This document shows positions 1 to 8,321 of a stretch of DNA of 54,972 bases, in pieces. This DNA is from Myroides albus (lineage in GTDB: Bacteria > Bacteroidota > Bacteroidia > Flavobacteriales > Flavobacteriaceae), in contig NZ_WMJX01000019.1 of NCBI RefSeq assembly GCF_009711045.1, positions 1 to 54,972 of the forward strand, read 5' to 3'. A model generated the notes under the pieces. That model worked only from the letters and a program-made list of their open reading frames with translations, was not told the origin of the DNA and did no database searches. Positions within the stretch are counted from its first letter, which is position 1, and every line of letters starts with the position of its first letter. The translations under genes and the position numbers were made by a program.

Positions 1-1
1 T

Positions 2-388
2 ATCATTGAGAAGTTAAAAGAGCAAACTACTGTAGTAGTGAAAGATGGAGAGGGAGCTGTTAATACTGGAGAGGTAATCAATGGTTTTCAAGTTAAAAAG
101 CTTGTAACTAAGGTTACGGTTGAGGATACTACTTATGGATATGACAGTACTTTCAAGACAGCTATTCCTGTAGGAGATTCTTTTGCACGTTTACTTAAAG
201 CTACAGTTTTAAAAGGTGGTGTTGATGGACAATTAGTTGCTGATTCAGCTACAGAAGTTGTTTTCGACAAGGGTGCAAAAACTTTAAAATTTAGCTTTGG
301 AGTTGGGGAGATGTATACTCCTGTATTTAATGGTGACTACGATGTAATTCTTGAGTTTATCAGTACAGAAGCAGCTCCAACTAAATAA
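2..388 (+). CDS. C-terminal part of a secreted VGIGT-type surface protein (5' end outside window)
   Basis: The frame is open from the first complete codon of the window (position 2), so this is the end of a longer gene that begins upstream; the GTG at 38 is just an internal valine. The last ~75 residues resemble the C-terminus of the next gene (413-1669): both end in a K/LxFSxGxGxMY stretch followed by a YDVI-LEF or FDVI-VEF strand pattern. I infer that it is a tandem paralogue with the same terminal domain. The strand-rich, Thr/Val/Gly-rich composition suits an exported beta-sandwich-like domain. The gap to the next gene is 24 bp with no terminator, so the two are probably co-transcribed. 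Function unknown. Confidence 0.75.
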   Translation: MIEKLKEQTTVVVKDGEGAVNTGEVINGFQVKKLVTKVTVEDTTYGYDSTFKTAIPVGDSFARLLKATVLKGGVDGQLVADSATEVVFDKGAKTLKFSFGVGEMYTPVFNGDYDVILEFISTEAAPTK

Positions 389-412
389 TAAAATAATTAA
401 AAAATTGAAAGA

Positions 413-1669
413 ATGAAGAAGTATATAATTGCATGTACTGCCTTACTCGGGATGTCCTTTTTAGGACATGCCCAAGTGGGGATAGGTACAAAGAATCCTT
501 CGCCTTCTTCTTTATTGGAGATTACATCTAAAGATGGAAACCAAGGGGTTATTTTACCTCAAGTGGCTTTGACATCTTTGACATCATTTTCTCCACTACT
601 TGAAAGAGATAAGGACGGTCGAGATTTAAAGACAGATCCTAGAAACATTGGACTTATTATCTATAATACAAAGGTAGACGTTGCAAGTAGTTTATCTGCT
701 GGTTTTTACTATTGGACAGGTCTTGAGTGGACGAAAGTTACAGATACTAAAACTTTACATAGTACTATCAAAGAAGAGATAACAAAGGCTATTCCAACTT
801 TACCTGAAGTTAAACCAGGTGATAAAGGAAAGGATCTTTTTGTTACTTTTAATGGAGATACTAAACAGTTTTCTGTAGTTGAGAATGATATAGATGGCAA
901 GCCTACAATTAAACCGATTGACTTTGAGGAGTTAGTTAAGCGTGATGAGACTAAAACTAAGTTTTATAGAAGAAGTGATGCTGCTAACGGAACTAAAGGT
1001 GCGTATACTGAGGTAGGAGTTGAACCTGGCGCTACAAAGAATGCAATCATTTATAAGTATGAGTCTGAGGAGGGTGATTTCTTTATTGATATGACACATG
1101 ATTTGTATCAAACAATTGAGAATAATGAGACAATCCAACATATTATCAACGAAACTGTAAATGAACATTTAAGTCAAGGTGGTAACGTTTATTTCGGGGA
1201 TCACGATGCAGATGCTAAAACAGCTGAAATCTTATATATTATTAATGATAAAGATGAGAAGCAACCGATTGATATTTCAAGTTCTATCTTGAAAATATTT
1301 ACTGATAGTAAAGAAGAAATTATCAAGGAGATTCGCGCAAGTATCGGATATGATATTACTGCAAAAGCTGTATTTACAGGTAACAAATACCAAGGTAAAG
1401 ATATTTACAAATTTGCTGGTACTGTAGGAGTTAAAGCAGGTGATGCTGAAACTGAAGGTATTAGAATGCCAAAAGATGTTGCAGTGATGATAGGTAATGT
1501 ATTATCTATTAAATTACTGGATGCTAATGGTAATGATTTGGGTATCGGTGTTTGTGACATTGAAGTTGCAGGGGCTAAACTTGAATTTAGTTTAGGAAAC
1601 GGAATGATGTATAGAACATTCCCTACAAATCAGACTTTTGATGTAATTGTTGAGTTTGTTGAAAACTAA
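413..1669 (+). CDS. Secreted VGIGTxNP-type surface protein, function unknown
   Basis: The 418-residue product has a signal peptide (residues ~1-20, cleavage after GHA), and the mature protein begins with QVGIGTKNP. A VGIGTxNPxxSxxLEI start followed by GVxLPxVxLT (here ~residues 22-55) is a common N-terminal signature of exported Bacteroidota proteins, many annotated as tail-fibre- or adhesin-like. The middle (~100-300) has no domain I recognise. The last ~80 residues match the C-terminus of the preceding partial gene. I see no obvious type IX secretion tail. A structural role on the surface or in the matrix is plausible but not demonstrated. A strong hairpin terminator follows at 1711-1740. 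Confidence 0.75.
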   Translation: MKKYIIACTALLGMSFLGHAQVGIGTKNPSPSSLLEITSKDGNQGVILPQVALTSLTSFSPLLERDKDGRDLKTDPRNIGLIIYNTKVDVASSLSAGFYYWTGLEWTKVTDTKTLHSTIKEEITKAIPTLPEVKPGDKGKDLFVTFNGDTKQFSVVENDIDGKPTIKPIDFEELVKRDETKTKFYRRSDAANGTKGAYTEVGVEPGATKNAIIYKYESEEGDFFIDMTHDLYQTIENNETIQHIINETVNEHLSQGGNVYFGDHDADAKTAEILYIINDKDEKQPIDISSSILKIFTDSKEEIIKEIRASIGYDITAKAVFTGNKYQGKDIYKFAGTVGVKAGDAETEGIRMPKDVAVMIGNVLSIKLLDANGNDLGIGVCDIEVAGAKLEFSLGNGMMYRTFPTNQTFDVIVEFVEN

Positions 1670-1710
1670 GATTAATTATTCATTTGATTGAATAGTTTTG
1701 AATACTAAGA

Positions 1711-1740
1711 AAACCACTTGTAGATGCAGGTGGTTTTTTT
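1711..1740 (+). terminator. Rho-independent terminator of the VGIGT operon
   Basis: The arms AAACCACTTG and CAGGTGGTTT pair with one wobble around TAGATG and run into T7. It lies 41 bp after the stop codon of the upstream plus-strand gene. Confidence 0.85.
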
Positions 1741-1758
1741 ATTTATATAGCAAAAAAA

Positions 1759-1780
1759 ATGCTTTATAATTATAAAGCAT
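1759..1780 (-). terminator. Terminator of the minus-strand gene 1834-2325
   Basis: A perfect 22-bp palindrome (arms ATGCTTTATAA / TTATAAAGCAT) is flanked by A8 on its low-coordinate side, which reads as a T-run on the minus strand. It therefore serves the minus-strand gene ending at 1834. Confidence 0.75.
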
Positions 1781-1833
1781 AGAGATAAGAATGTATTTCG
1801 TATTGTTATTTGTGAGTTTGGCATTGGTCTTAG

Positions 1834-2325
1834 TTAGGAGAAGCAGTTTGGAATATTCAACTTAGATCTCATTAAATAATTATAATCTTCTTGTATACCT
1901 ACAAGTGACTTGAATAATTGTAAATTCTCTTGTTTTTCTTTATCCTCTAAGTTGTTTGCCATAGAGATAGATTGCGTTTGCATAATGTACATGGTTGTCA
2001 ACTGATCTTTTTTGTATTCCTGTAATTCGTGTTCTTCTATTTGACAAGTTTTCTTAAACAGGATAAGGTCTTGCATTTGGTTTAACTTAATGTAATTTTC
2101 GGTTTCAAGGATTACCTTCTTAATTTCACAGTAAATGTCCAAGAAGGAAAGCTTTAAGCTTTTGATACTTGAAAGATTGTATGATTCAAGAATACTATTT
2201 ATCCCAAGTTGTGTGAATGAGTTTGTAGAGATGTAGTAAATCACATCTTGTACAATTTTGTTATAACTTTTCTTCTGGAGTACTTCATTGAAGTAAAATT
2301 CTAAGTTAGTGTTAAAGTGCTTCAT
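1834..2325 (-). CDS. Hypothetical helical protein
   Basis: The product is 163 residues with no signal peptide, no membrane segment and no motif I recognise. It is rich in Leu, Ile, Lys, Glu and Gln and looks almost entirely helical, with a stretch at ~95-150 (EEHELQEYKKDQ onward) that could form a coiled coil. The ATG at 2325 is the only sensible start. It is convergent with the VGIGT gene and followed by its own palindromic terminator at 1759-1780, which supports it being a real transcription unit. Its upstream region is a long AT-rich divergent spacer shared with the gene at 2649. Function unknown. Confidence 0.65.
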   Translation of the reverse strand: MKHFNTNLEFYFNEVLQKKSYNKIVQDVIYYISTNSFTQLGINSILESYNLSSIKSLKLSFLDIYCEIKKVILETENYIKLNQMQDLILFKKTCQIEEHELQEYKKDQLTTMYIMQTQSISMANNLEDKEKQENLQLFKSLVGIQEDYNYLMRSKLNIPNCFS

Positions 2326-2648
2326 ATTATGCTGTATTGTTTTGATTTAAACAAATATAATTAAAGTTTTTGTGATATATAAATAAATTATTCGTCTTTA
2401 CGGGAAAGGGTTTTTTAATAATCGTTATGTAAATAAGTACAATATTGATATTATATAATATTATTTTATGTATAATATGCGAATAGTAGTATAATTGGTT
2501 AGAAGAAATTAAATGACATAAATAGTCATTTTCTATAATGTTGTTATTAATTACGCTATTTATAGTCTAATTTACTTGTTTTAACTACTTTTGGTATTGA
2601 TATTTAATAGATTACTTCTGTTTGTTTATAATTTGATTGTATGTGATT
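2326..2648. other. AT-rich divergent intergenic region
   Basis: This 323-bp spacer lies between the divergent orphan genes at 2325 (-) and 2649 (+). It is extremely AT-rich, with runs such as ATATTGATATTATATAATATTA. I find no RNA gene, long ORF or exact TAnnTTTG promoter box. It presumably holds both promoters, but I cannot place them. Confidence 0.5.
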
Positions 2649-4151
2649 ATGGTAGATATAGAAACATATATTAGAAATTCATTCTCCTTAGAAATGAAGA
2701 CTAAGTTCTCAATTGATGAGAATGAAAAGTTTAGTGAGTTTGATATTAATTCATGGATTTTTATTCCAAATAGCTTAGATATAAATTCTTCTACATATTC
2801 TAAGAATCAATTTTATTCAGATGTGAAGTCAAAAGTGAGGTTTATCACGCCGATTTATCGATTGGAGGAGATTGTCAACAAAGGTGCTATACCGTATAAT
2901 AATCTTCGAGCTGCAATGCTTGCGTTATGTCAAACGTTAGATATTGAAAAGAAGGAAGGTAATCTTTACGAGTATGAGTTTCAGTTGAAAATGTTTATGG
3001 CTATCTTTAGAAGTGCTATACGGGACTTTATTAGTGAAGTAAAACAAGCTAACGATCTTAATCTTATGAAAGAGAAAGTTCAGTTGTTTATTGATAGCAT
3101 TGAAGAAATTCGCACAAAATTTCGTCAACTAAGAGATATTATCTCCTATAGACAAGAAGAAGAACAAGTTTATAACTATTTTAATTTTAGCGATGAGTTT
3201 TTATCATATGCTATACTTCAGCATTCATTTTTATTGCTTAATTACTTAGAAGCGAGTTTTAAAAACCAGTTCTCTGACCTTATAATTTATCTAAAGGATT
3301 TAATCCTTACAGAGAAGGAGTATATGGCTAAGAATGGCTATGTTGACTTAATACAGGGTGATAAAGAGAATAATCAGAAAGTTATTTATAGGCATTTGAT
3401 GCTTAATAAGTACATAGAATCCGATTTAATACTAAACTCCACAAAGAAGAGAGATGGTGATGGGGTATTAGTTCAGCAAATTTACTATAGTTTGGCTGCA
3501 GGAACATCGATGATATTTGCTACTATTGTTGCTTTTTCTTTCCAGCAGAAATACGGGAATTTTACTATGCCTTTGTTTGTAGCGTTGGTTATATCTTATA
3601 TTCTAAAGGACAGGATAAAGGAGTTAATGCGCTTTTATTTTGCAGGTAAGCTTGGTGGAAAGTACTTTGATCACAAAACGGCAATTAGTATCAAGGATGA
3701 GAAAGTGGGATGGATCAAAGAGGCTGTTGACTTTATAACGGACGATAAGGTACCTGAGGAGGTATTGAATATACGCAGTCGTTCGGCTCTCTTGGAAGTT
3801 GAAAATAAGATACACAACGAAAAAATTATCCTGTATAGAAAGAAAGTAAGGTTGGATAATATAAATGCAATGAAAGAAGAAACGTATTCTTTTGAAGGAA
3901 TCAATGACATTGTGAATTTTAATATAACTCGTATTGCCCAACGTATGGATAATCCTCATATTACGGGTTATACATTAAGTGAGCTTAGTTCAAAAGGTCA
4001 AGTAGAAATGGTCTTAGCGGATAAAGTCTACTATCTTAATGTGATTGTACAGTTTAAGAACCTGGATCAGGTTGCTTATAGAAGGTTTAGAATGTTAGTG
4101 CAGCGAACAGGTATTCAGAAAATTGAAGAACTACCTATTGAAGTTGATTGA
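2649..4151 (+). CDS. Orphan protein with a two-helix membrane hairpin, function unknown
   Basis: I start at ATG 2649 (501 residues), not at the TTG 12 bp upstream; the Met there follows an unlikely short lead. The first ~270 residues are soluble and helical, with no signal peptide. Two adjacent hydrophobic segments at ~279-296 (YYSLAAGTSMIFATIVAF) and ~303-320 (FTMPLFVALVISYILKD) form a hairpin, followed by a basic amphipathic stretch (DRIKELMRF) and ~170 more soluble residues. Both large domains would lie on the same side, probably cytoplasmic. I do not recognise the family with certainty. It is a single-gene unit, convergent with the EamA gene. Confidence 0.75.
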   Translation: MVDIETYIRNSFSLEMKTKFSIDENEKFSEFDINSWIFIPNSLDINSSTYSKNQFYSDVKSKVRFITPIYRLEEIVNKGAIPYNNLRAAMLALCQTLDIEKKEGNLYEYEFQLKMFMAIFRSAIRDFISEVKQANDLNLMKEKVQLFIDSIEEIRTKFRQLRDIISYRQEEEQVYNYFNFSDEFLSYAILQHSFLLLNYLEASFKNQFSDLIIYLKDLILTEKEYMAKNGYVDLIQGDKENNQKVIYRHLMLNKYIESDLILNSTKKRDGDGVLVQQIYYSLAAGTSMIFATIVAFSFQQKYGNFTMPLFVALVISYILKDRIKELMRFYFAGKLGGKYFDHKTAISIKDEKVGWIKEAVDFITDDKVPEEVLNIRSRSALLEVENKIHNEKIILYRKKVRLDNINAMKEETYSFEGINDIVNFNITRIAQRMDNPHITGYTLSELSSKGQVEMVLADKVYYLNVIVQFKNLDQVAYRRFRMLVQRTGIQKIEELPIEVD

Positions 4152-4189
4152 AAATCCTGTTTAATAGAATGAGTTGTTATCTTAAGATA

Positions 4190-4603
4190 CTATAGAATTA
4201 ATACAAGTGCTCCAGCAAAAATGAGTGTGCCTCCAAGTATTGTTTTTAGATCCATTGGTTCTTTTAAGAAAATAAAAGAGATAATCATGACAAATACAAT
4301 GCTTAATTTATCTATTGGAGCGACCTTTGAAACTTCTCCTGTTTCTAATGCTTTGAAGTAGAATATCCACGATAACCCTGTGGCTAATCCAGAGGCGATT
4401 AAGAAGTATAAGTTTTGTTTGGATAATTCTTTAAAGCTTTTGAGTTCAGTTGTAAATAATACAATACCCCAGGCAAGAAAGAGAACCACTGTAGTTCGAA
4501 TTGCGGTTGCAATATTGCCATTGACTCCCTTTACACCTAATTTAGATAATATAGCCGTTAAGGCAGCAAAAATAGCAGATAATAAAGCATAGTACTTCCA
4601 CAT
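4190..4603 (-). CDS. EamA-type (DMT superfamily) small membrane transporter
   Basis: The 137-residue product has four predicted transmembrane helices (~4-22, 33-52, 63-84, 92-135) and typical EamA features: an N-terminal WxxxALLSAIFAALTAILxKxG segment and the late KEPMDLKTILGGTLIFAGALVLIL helix pair. Standard EamA permeases have two such domains (~280-300 residues); this is a single-domain version, which would have to dimerise like small multidrug-resistance proteins. The substrate cannot be told. It is monocistronic, between a convergent plus-strand gene and the metallophosphatase downstream. Confidence 0.85.
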   Translation of the reverse strand: MWKYYALLSAIFAALTAILSKLGVKGVNGNIATAIRTTVVLFLAWGIVLFTTELKSFKELSKQNLYFLIASGLATGLSWIFYFKALETGEVSKVAPIDKLSIVFVMIISFIFLKEPMDLKTILGGTLIFAGALVLIL

Positions 4604-4656
4604 AAGAATGTTTTTAAGTGGTAAAGTTAGTTTATAGTAGAGAATTAGAAAAAAGA

Positions 4657-4688
4657 AAAGATGCTAAATATAGAAGTATAGCATCTTT
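4657..4688 (-). terminator. Terminator of the metallophosphoesterase gene
   Basis: Arms AAAGATGCTA / TAGCATCTTT enclose a 12-nt loop. On the minus strand the hairpin is followed by a T-rich CTTTTCTTTTTTC. It lies 10 bp past the stop codon at 4698. Confidence 0.85.
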
Positions 4689-4697
4689 GTCTCTTTT

Positions 4698-5645
4698 TTA
4701 CTTTATGTAATTAATTTGTTTTGAATCTAATTTTTGTTCTCCACTATATCTGTAGCAAACTAAACTGCCTTCTTTAGCTACGCTGTAATCTAAGCAACAG
4801 CTATTTTCACTTAGTATTCTCGCTCGTTGGTTTGCTTGTAATTTCATCCAATAATGACCAAAGAAAACGGGCTTATCTTCTTTGCTGTAAAAGTTAATCT
4901 TCGAGCTGTCAAAATCATCTGCAGGCAGATCTCTAATTGGTAATGCACTTATAGCTTGATAGGTTGATTCGGCAGGTATTTGCCACCATTTAATTCGAAA
5001 TTCAGTTCTTAGAACTCCGTCTTTATCAATAAAAGTTTGGTTTTTAGGGAGGGTAATTTCTTTTCCCTTTAATGTTTCATATACAGCTTTGTGTAACTCG
5101 GTGCCTTCTAAGCTTGATTCTTCAAGTAGGTCTGTAGTAAGGCAATTATTTGTCAGTTGGCTTTTAAGATATTCTATGTTTTCTGTATCCCAACAAGCGT
5201 GTACAGCTCGGAAAGAATCATTCTCATAAAAGAGTGGTAGAGTCTTGAACCAATCTATATACATTTTATACAATTGTGGATATTGCATAAAGGCAGCCAT
5301 AGTGATTGCGTGTTGATTAAAGTTCTTTTTGCTGTGTTCTCGTAGATATGTACCTTGTGAAGATAACGTATTGTAGCAAATAGCATTGTACTCGTGATTT
5401 CCCATTAATGCAATGGCATTGCCGCTCTCTACCATATTCTTTACTATTTCTAATACTTCTACCACATTAACTCCTCGATCTATATAATCTCCTAAAAAGA
5501 GAACTTTTCTTTCAGGATGTTGATAGGTGTTGTTTTTTATTGAATATCCAAGAGCGGATAGGAGTTTTTTTAAATCGTTGCTATGTCCATGTATATCTCC
5601 AATTATATCGAAGTTATTAAAGTTTTGAGGAATAGAATTATTCAT
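4698..5645 (-). CDS. Calcineurin-like metallophosphoesterase (serine/threonine phosphatase or Ap4A-hydrolase type)
   Basis: The 315-residue product carries the full phosphoesterase signature at its N-terminus: GDIHG (16-20), GDYIDRG (52-58) and GNHE (82-85), which hold the two-metal site. A later FGHYWM segment (~265) supplies the downstream metal-ligand histidine. The order and spacing match the PP1/PrpA/ApaH branch, so it hydrolyses either protein phosphoserine/threonine or diadenosine polyphosphates; sequence alone does not decide. No signal peptide, so cytoplasmic. It is a single-gene unit with its own terminator. Confidence 0.88.
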   Translation of the reverse strand: MNNSIPQNFNNFDIIGDIHGHSNDLKKLLSALGYSIKNNTYQHPERKVLFLGDYIDRGVNVVEVLEIVKNMVESGNAIALMGNHEYNAICYNTLSSQGTYLREHSKKNFNQHAITMAAFMQYPQLYKMYIDWFKTLPLFYENDSFRAVHACWDTENIEYLKSQLTNNCLTTDLLEESSLEGTELHKAVYETLKGKEITLPKNQTFIDKDGVLRTEFRIKWWQIPAESTYQAISALPIRDLPADDFDSSKINFYSKEDKPVFFGHYWMKLQANQRARILSENSCCLDYSVAKEGSLVCYRYSGEQKLDSKQINYIK

Positions 5646-5856
5646 GTTGCAATATTTGATTTTGGTATGTTATATTCTAAATTTAGTGAAATTTATAATA
5701 CAAAGAATGATTTTATAGAAAAAACCTATGCATTGAGCATATTTGGGAGAGAGGTAATTTTTAAATGCAATAGCATGCAGTTGATTAATAAGCTAAAAGT
5801 TAAAGGTCAATAGCTTTTATCTTAATCAGTACTTGGTAGTTTGTTGTAAAATAAAA

Positions 5857-5879
5857 AAACCACCTTTAAAAGGTGGTTT
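5857..5879 (-). terminator. Terminator of the OmpA-type lipoprotein gene
   Basis: Perfect 11-bp arms AAACCACCTTT / AAAGGTGGTTT sit around a single A (a wider loop in practice). On the minus strand a run of T follows. It lies 10 bp downstream of the stop codon at 5889. Confidence 0.88.
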
Positions 5880-5888
5880 AGTTAAGAT

Positions 5889-6725
5889 TTATTGTTTAGC
5901 TAAATCTTTCATTTCTTTCTCGATCATATCATAGAATTGATCAATTTTCGGTAATAGAACAATTCTTGTTCTTCTATTTCTTGCTTTGTTATCGTTTGAA
6001 TCGTTCTCTACTAGAGGTTGGTATTCTCCACGTCCAGCAGCAACTAATCTTTCAGGTGCGATATTAAAGTCTTTTTGTAAAACTTGAACAATAGAAGCAG
6101 CACGCTTAACACTCAAGTCCCAGTTGTCACGCATATTAGCGTTCTTAATTGGCACATTATCAGTGTGTCCTTCTACCATTACTTCGAACTCAGGTTTGCT
6201 TTGTGCGATTTTAGCTACTTTTGCCAAAACGTTTTTAGCATTTGTATTTACATCCCAACTTGCTGTTTTGAATAATAATTTATCCGCAATTGAAATATAA
6301 ACAACTCCTTTTTCTACGTTCACTTGGATATCTGGATCATCAAATCCAACTTCTTTCTTAACACTTCTAACTAATGCTAATGTCACAGAATCTTTTTTCG
6401 TGATAGCATCTTGTAAACGAGAGATTTTAAGATCTTTCTCTTTTAAACTCTCTAATGATTTTTCAAGATTTTCTGCTCCTTTAGAAGATAACATTGTCAA
6501 GTTACCAACATTGCTAATTAAGTCAGATGTATTCTTTTTTAAATAATCTACTTGGTTAGCTAAAGCTTGTTTTTCAGCAATAGTTGAATTTAACTTAACT
6601 GTACAAGTATTTAACAAATCTTGTATTTCTTTGTTCTTAGCTTCTAAATCTGCGATTTTTTGTTGTGTACCACAAGAAGTTAAACCTAAAGCAACAACAG
6701 ATAAACCTAAAATTACTTTTTTCAT
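5889..6725 (-). CDS. OmpA-family peptidoglycan-binding lipoprotein with coiled coil
   Basis: The start is ATG 6725 (278 residues), where a lipoprotein signal peptide begins; the longer frame adds 12 unlikely residues. The lipobox LTSC places the lipidated cysteine at 18. Residues ~20-125 are a long heptad-rich coiled coil. The C-terminal half is an OmpA domain with the peptidoglycan-binding core VEGHTDNVPI and RAASIV, and a final RNRRTRIVLLPK. It should anchor the outer membrane or a complex to peptidoglycan, like Pal or MotB-type proteins. A candidate -7 box (TATATTTG, minus strand, 6750-6757) lies 25 bp upstream. Confidence 0.9.
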   Translation of the reverse strand: MKKVILGLSVVALGLTSCGTQQKIADLEAKNKEIQDLLNTCTVKLNSTIAEKQALANQVDYLKKNTSDLISNVGNLTMLSSKGAENLEKSLESLKEKDLKISRLQDAITKKDSVTLALVRSVKKEVGFDDPDIQVNVEKGVVYISIADKLLFKTASWDVNTNAKNVLAKVAKIAQSKPEFEVMVEGHTDNVPIKNANMRDNWDLSVKRAASIVQVLQKDFNIAPERLVAAGRGEYQPLVENDSNDNKARNRRTRIVLLPKIDQFYDMIEKEMKDLAKQ

Positions 6726-6807
6726 AATTAAACTGATTGAATTTCGTACCAAATATATCAAATTGTATGCAATTATTGATATAACGCTCAGTTAATTTGC
6801 ATTAAAA

Positions 6808-7800
6808 TTATTTAATATACTTTTTTCTATTAGAAATAAAATACTGCCAAACAATTGATGAAACTTGGTAATATGATTTAATAGGGGAGTTAGCACGTTT
6901 GTGTTTAAATTGACTGATTCGCTTGTAAAACGCAAAGTGCGAGCGTACTATGGCAAAACAATGCTTTGGTTTTAGGCTTAGGAAATAGCGAATACCTGCA
7001 ATTCCGTCTAAACAAAGTCGCAAAAATAAAGTTGTAAACTTACACCTTGAGGGTAAATTCTTGTACATCATTAAAAGCGAATTTCGAAAGTTTAGATATG
7101 TTTTTTGGGGATTCTGATAACTTAATGTAGCACCTCCAACGTGATAAACTGTAGAATTTCCACAATATTTGATGATATATCCCACATGATGTGCACGCCA
7201 ACATAAGTCAATTTCTTCTTGGTGAGCAAAAAAGTCTTCGTCGAAACCGTTCAATTCTTTGTAGATACTATTTCTAATAAAAAAACAGGCTCCTGATGCC
7301 CAAAATATTTCTATTTCGTCATCGTATTGTCCTTTGTCTTCTTCTATGGTGTCAAATATTCTTCCTCTGCAGTAAGGGAAACCATATTTGTCAATAAAAC
7401 CTCCAGCAGCACCTGCATATTCAAAGTGAGTTTTGTTTTTAAAATCTAATATTTTAGGTTGAATTATCGCTACCGTAGGCTGCTGATCAAAGATTCTTTC
7501 AATTGGATCAAGCCAATTTTCGGTTACTTCTATATCAGAGTTTACAAGTGCGAGATAAGGTTCACTAATGCTTTTTAAGCCTTGATTATAACCTTTTGCG
7601 TATCCTCCATTGTCCAAATTTTCAATGATATTAATTTGAGGGAATTCTTTCTGGATTAAAGAAAGGGAATTATCTGAAGACTTATTATCTATGACGTAGA
7701 TATTAGCTTGATTAGAATAGGCGATAATCGAAGGTAAGAATTGTTTCAACAGTTTCTCTCCATTCCAATTCAATATAGCTATAGCAAATTTTTTATTCAT
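6808..7800 (-). CDS. Family 2 glycosyltransferase
   Basis: The 330-residue product has a GT-A fold N-terminus: FAIAILNWNGEKLL opening strand, VIDNKSSDNS nucleotide-binding loop, NGGYAKGYNQGL, and a VNSDIEV (DxD-equivalent) at ~88-94. Further on are FWASGACFFIR and GFDEDFFAHQEEIDLCWR, the acceptor/catalytic-base region typical of rhamnosyl-type GT2 enzymes. It probably transfers a sugar onto a cell-surface glycan. The start codon overlaps the stop of the upstream nuclease-domain gene (ATGA), so both are translated from one mRNA. A pairing with the HsdR-N gene beside holA is, as I recall, common in Flavobacteria. Confidence 0.9.
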   Translation of the reverse strand: MNKKFAIAILNWNGEKLLKQFLPSIIAYSNQANIYVIDNKSSDNSLSLIQKEFPQINIIENLDNGGYAKGYNQGLKSISEPYLALVNSDIEVTENWLDPIERIFDQQPTVAIIQPKILDFKNKTHFEYAGAAGGFIDKYGFPYCRGRIFDTIEEDKGQYDDEIEIFWASGACFFIRNSIYKELNGFDEDFFAHQEEIDLCWRAHHVGYIIKYCGNSTVYHVGGATLSYQNPQKTYLNFRNSLLMMYKNLPSRCKFTTLFLRLCLDGIAGIRYFLSLKPKHCFAIVRSHFAFYKRISQFKHKRANSPIKSYYQVSSIVWQYFISNRKKYIK

Positions 7801-8264
7801 TGTTGTTCTTTATTACTAATGCGTTGGTAGCTCGGCAATGTTTTTAAAAATACGTATCTCATCTCATCATAATCCATTTGACAATAATAGTGGTTTAAAC
7901 CATTTGTCACAAAAAGGTAATTTGCTCTAAGTTGAAAATTATATCTAGCAATTTGATCAAAAGTGTCTTGGGTAATATTTACTTCAGGTGCTTTACATTC
8001 GATTAGCACATCTATTGTTCCATTGGGTTTAAAGATTGCTATATCGTATCTCTTATTCATTCCATTGATTTTGACTACTTTCTCAACGCTAATTAACGAG
8101 GTAGGATAGTTTTTCTCAATGATTAAAAAATGAATAACATGTTGTCGAACCCATTCTTCAGGAGTGAGTAGAACAAACTTTTTACGGATAACATCAAATA
8201 TTGCTAGCTTATTTTCACTATTTTTGAGGCGTAAATCAAAGCTAGGGAAATTTAGTTTTTGCAT
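7797..8264 (-). CDS. HsdR N-terminal-type (PD-(D/E)xK) domain protein
   Basis: The 155-residue product matches the stand-alone 'type I restriction enzyme R protein N-terminus' family. The PD-(D/E)xK core is visible: D74 in KRYDIAIF, then E89-C90-K91 after a strand, followed by a Q-x5-Y-like helix (DQIARYNFQLRANY, then FVTNGLNHYYC). No helicase or methylase partner is nearby, so a classical restriction role is unlikely. It overlaps the glycosyltransferase gene by 4 bp and is divergent from holA by 57 bp. Its substrate is unknown; a housekeeping DNA role is conceivable but unproved. Confidence 0.85.
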   Translation of the reverse strand: MQKLNFPSFDLRLKNSENKLAIFDVIRKKFVLLTPEEWVRQHVIHFLIIEKNYPTSLISVEKVVKINGMNKRYDIAIFKPNGTIDVLIECKAPEVNITQDTFDQIARYNFQLRANYLFVTNGLNHYYCQMDYDEMRYVFLKTLPSYQRISNKEQQ

Positions 8265-8268
8265 AAAG

Positions 8269-8299
8269 CAAATATATTTTTTCTTTAGCTATTGTACAA
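8269..8299 (-). promoter_or_regulatory. Bacteroidota-type promoter of the HsdR-N/glycosyltransferase operon
   Basis: On the minus strand, TTG (8299-8297), a 20-bp spacer and TATATTTG (8276-8269) match the TTG-N17..23-TAnnTTTG consensus. The -33 TTG is one half of the palindrome TTGTACAA (8292-8299), whose other half faces holA. Confidence 0.7.
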
Positions 8300-8321
8300 T
8301 TAAAAAAGCGACCATAGTATT

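Noticed and set aside
5667..5813. 48-residue plus-strand ORF between the metallophosphatase and lipoprotein genes
   Set aside because: Short, no promoter box or conserved signal, and it occupies the region where the metallophosphatase promoter must lie. Not excluded, but unsupported.
7797..8264. Restriction-modification system
   Set aside because: The HsdR-N-type gene has no HsdM/HsdS or helicase companion; neighbours are a glycosyltransferase and holA.
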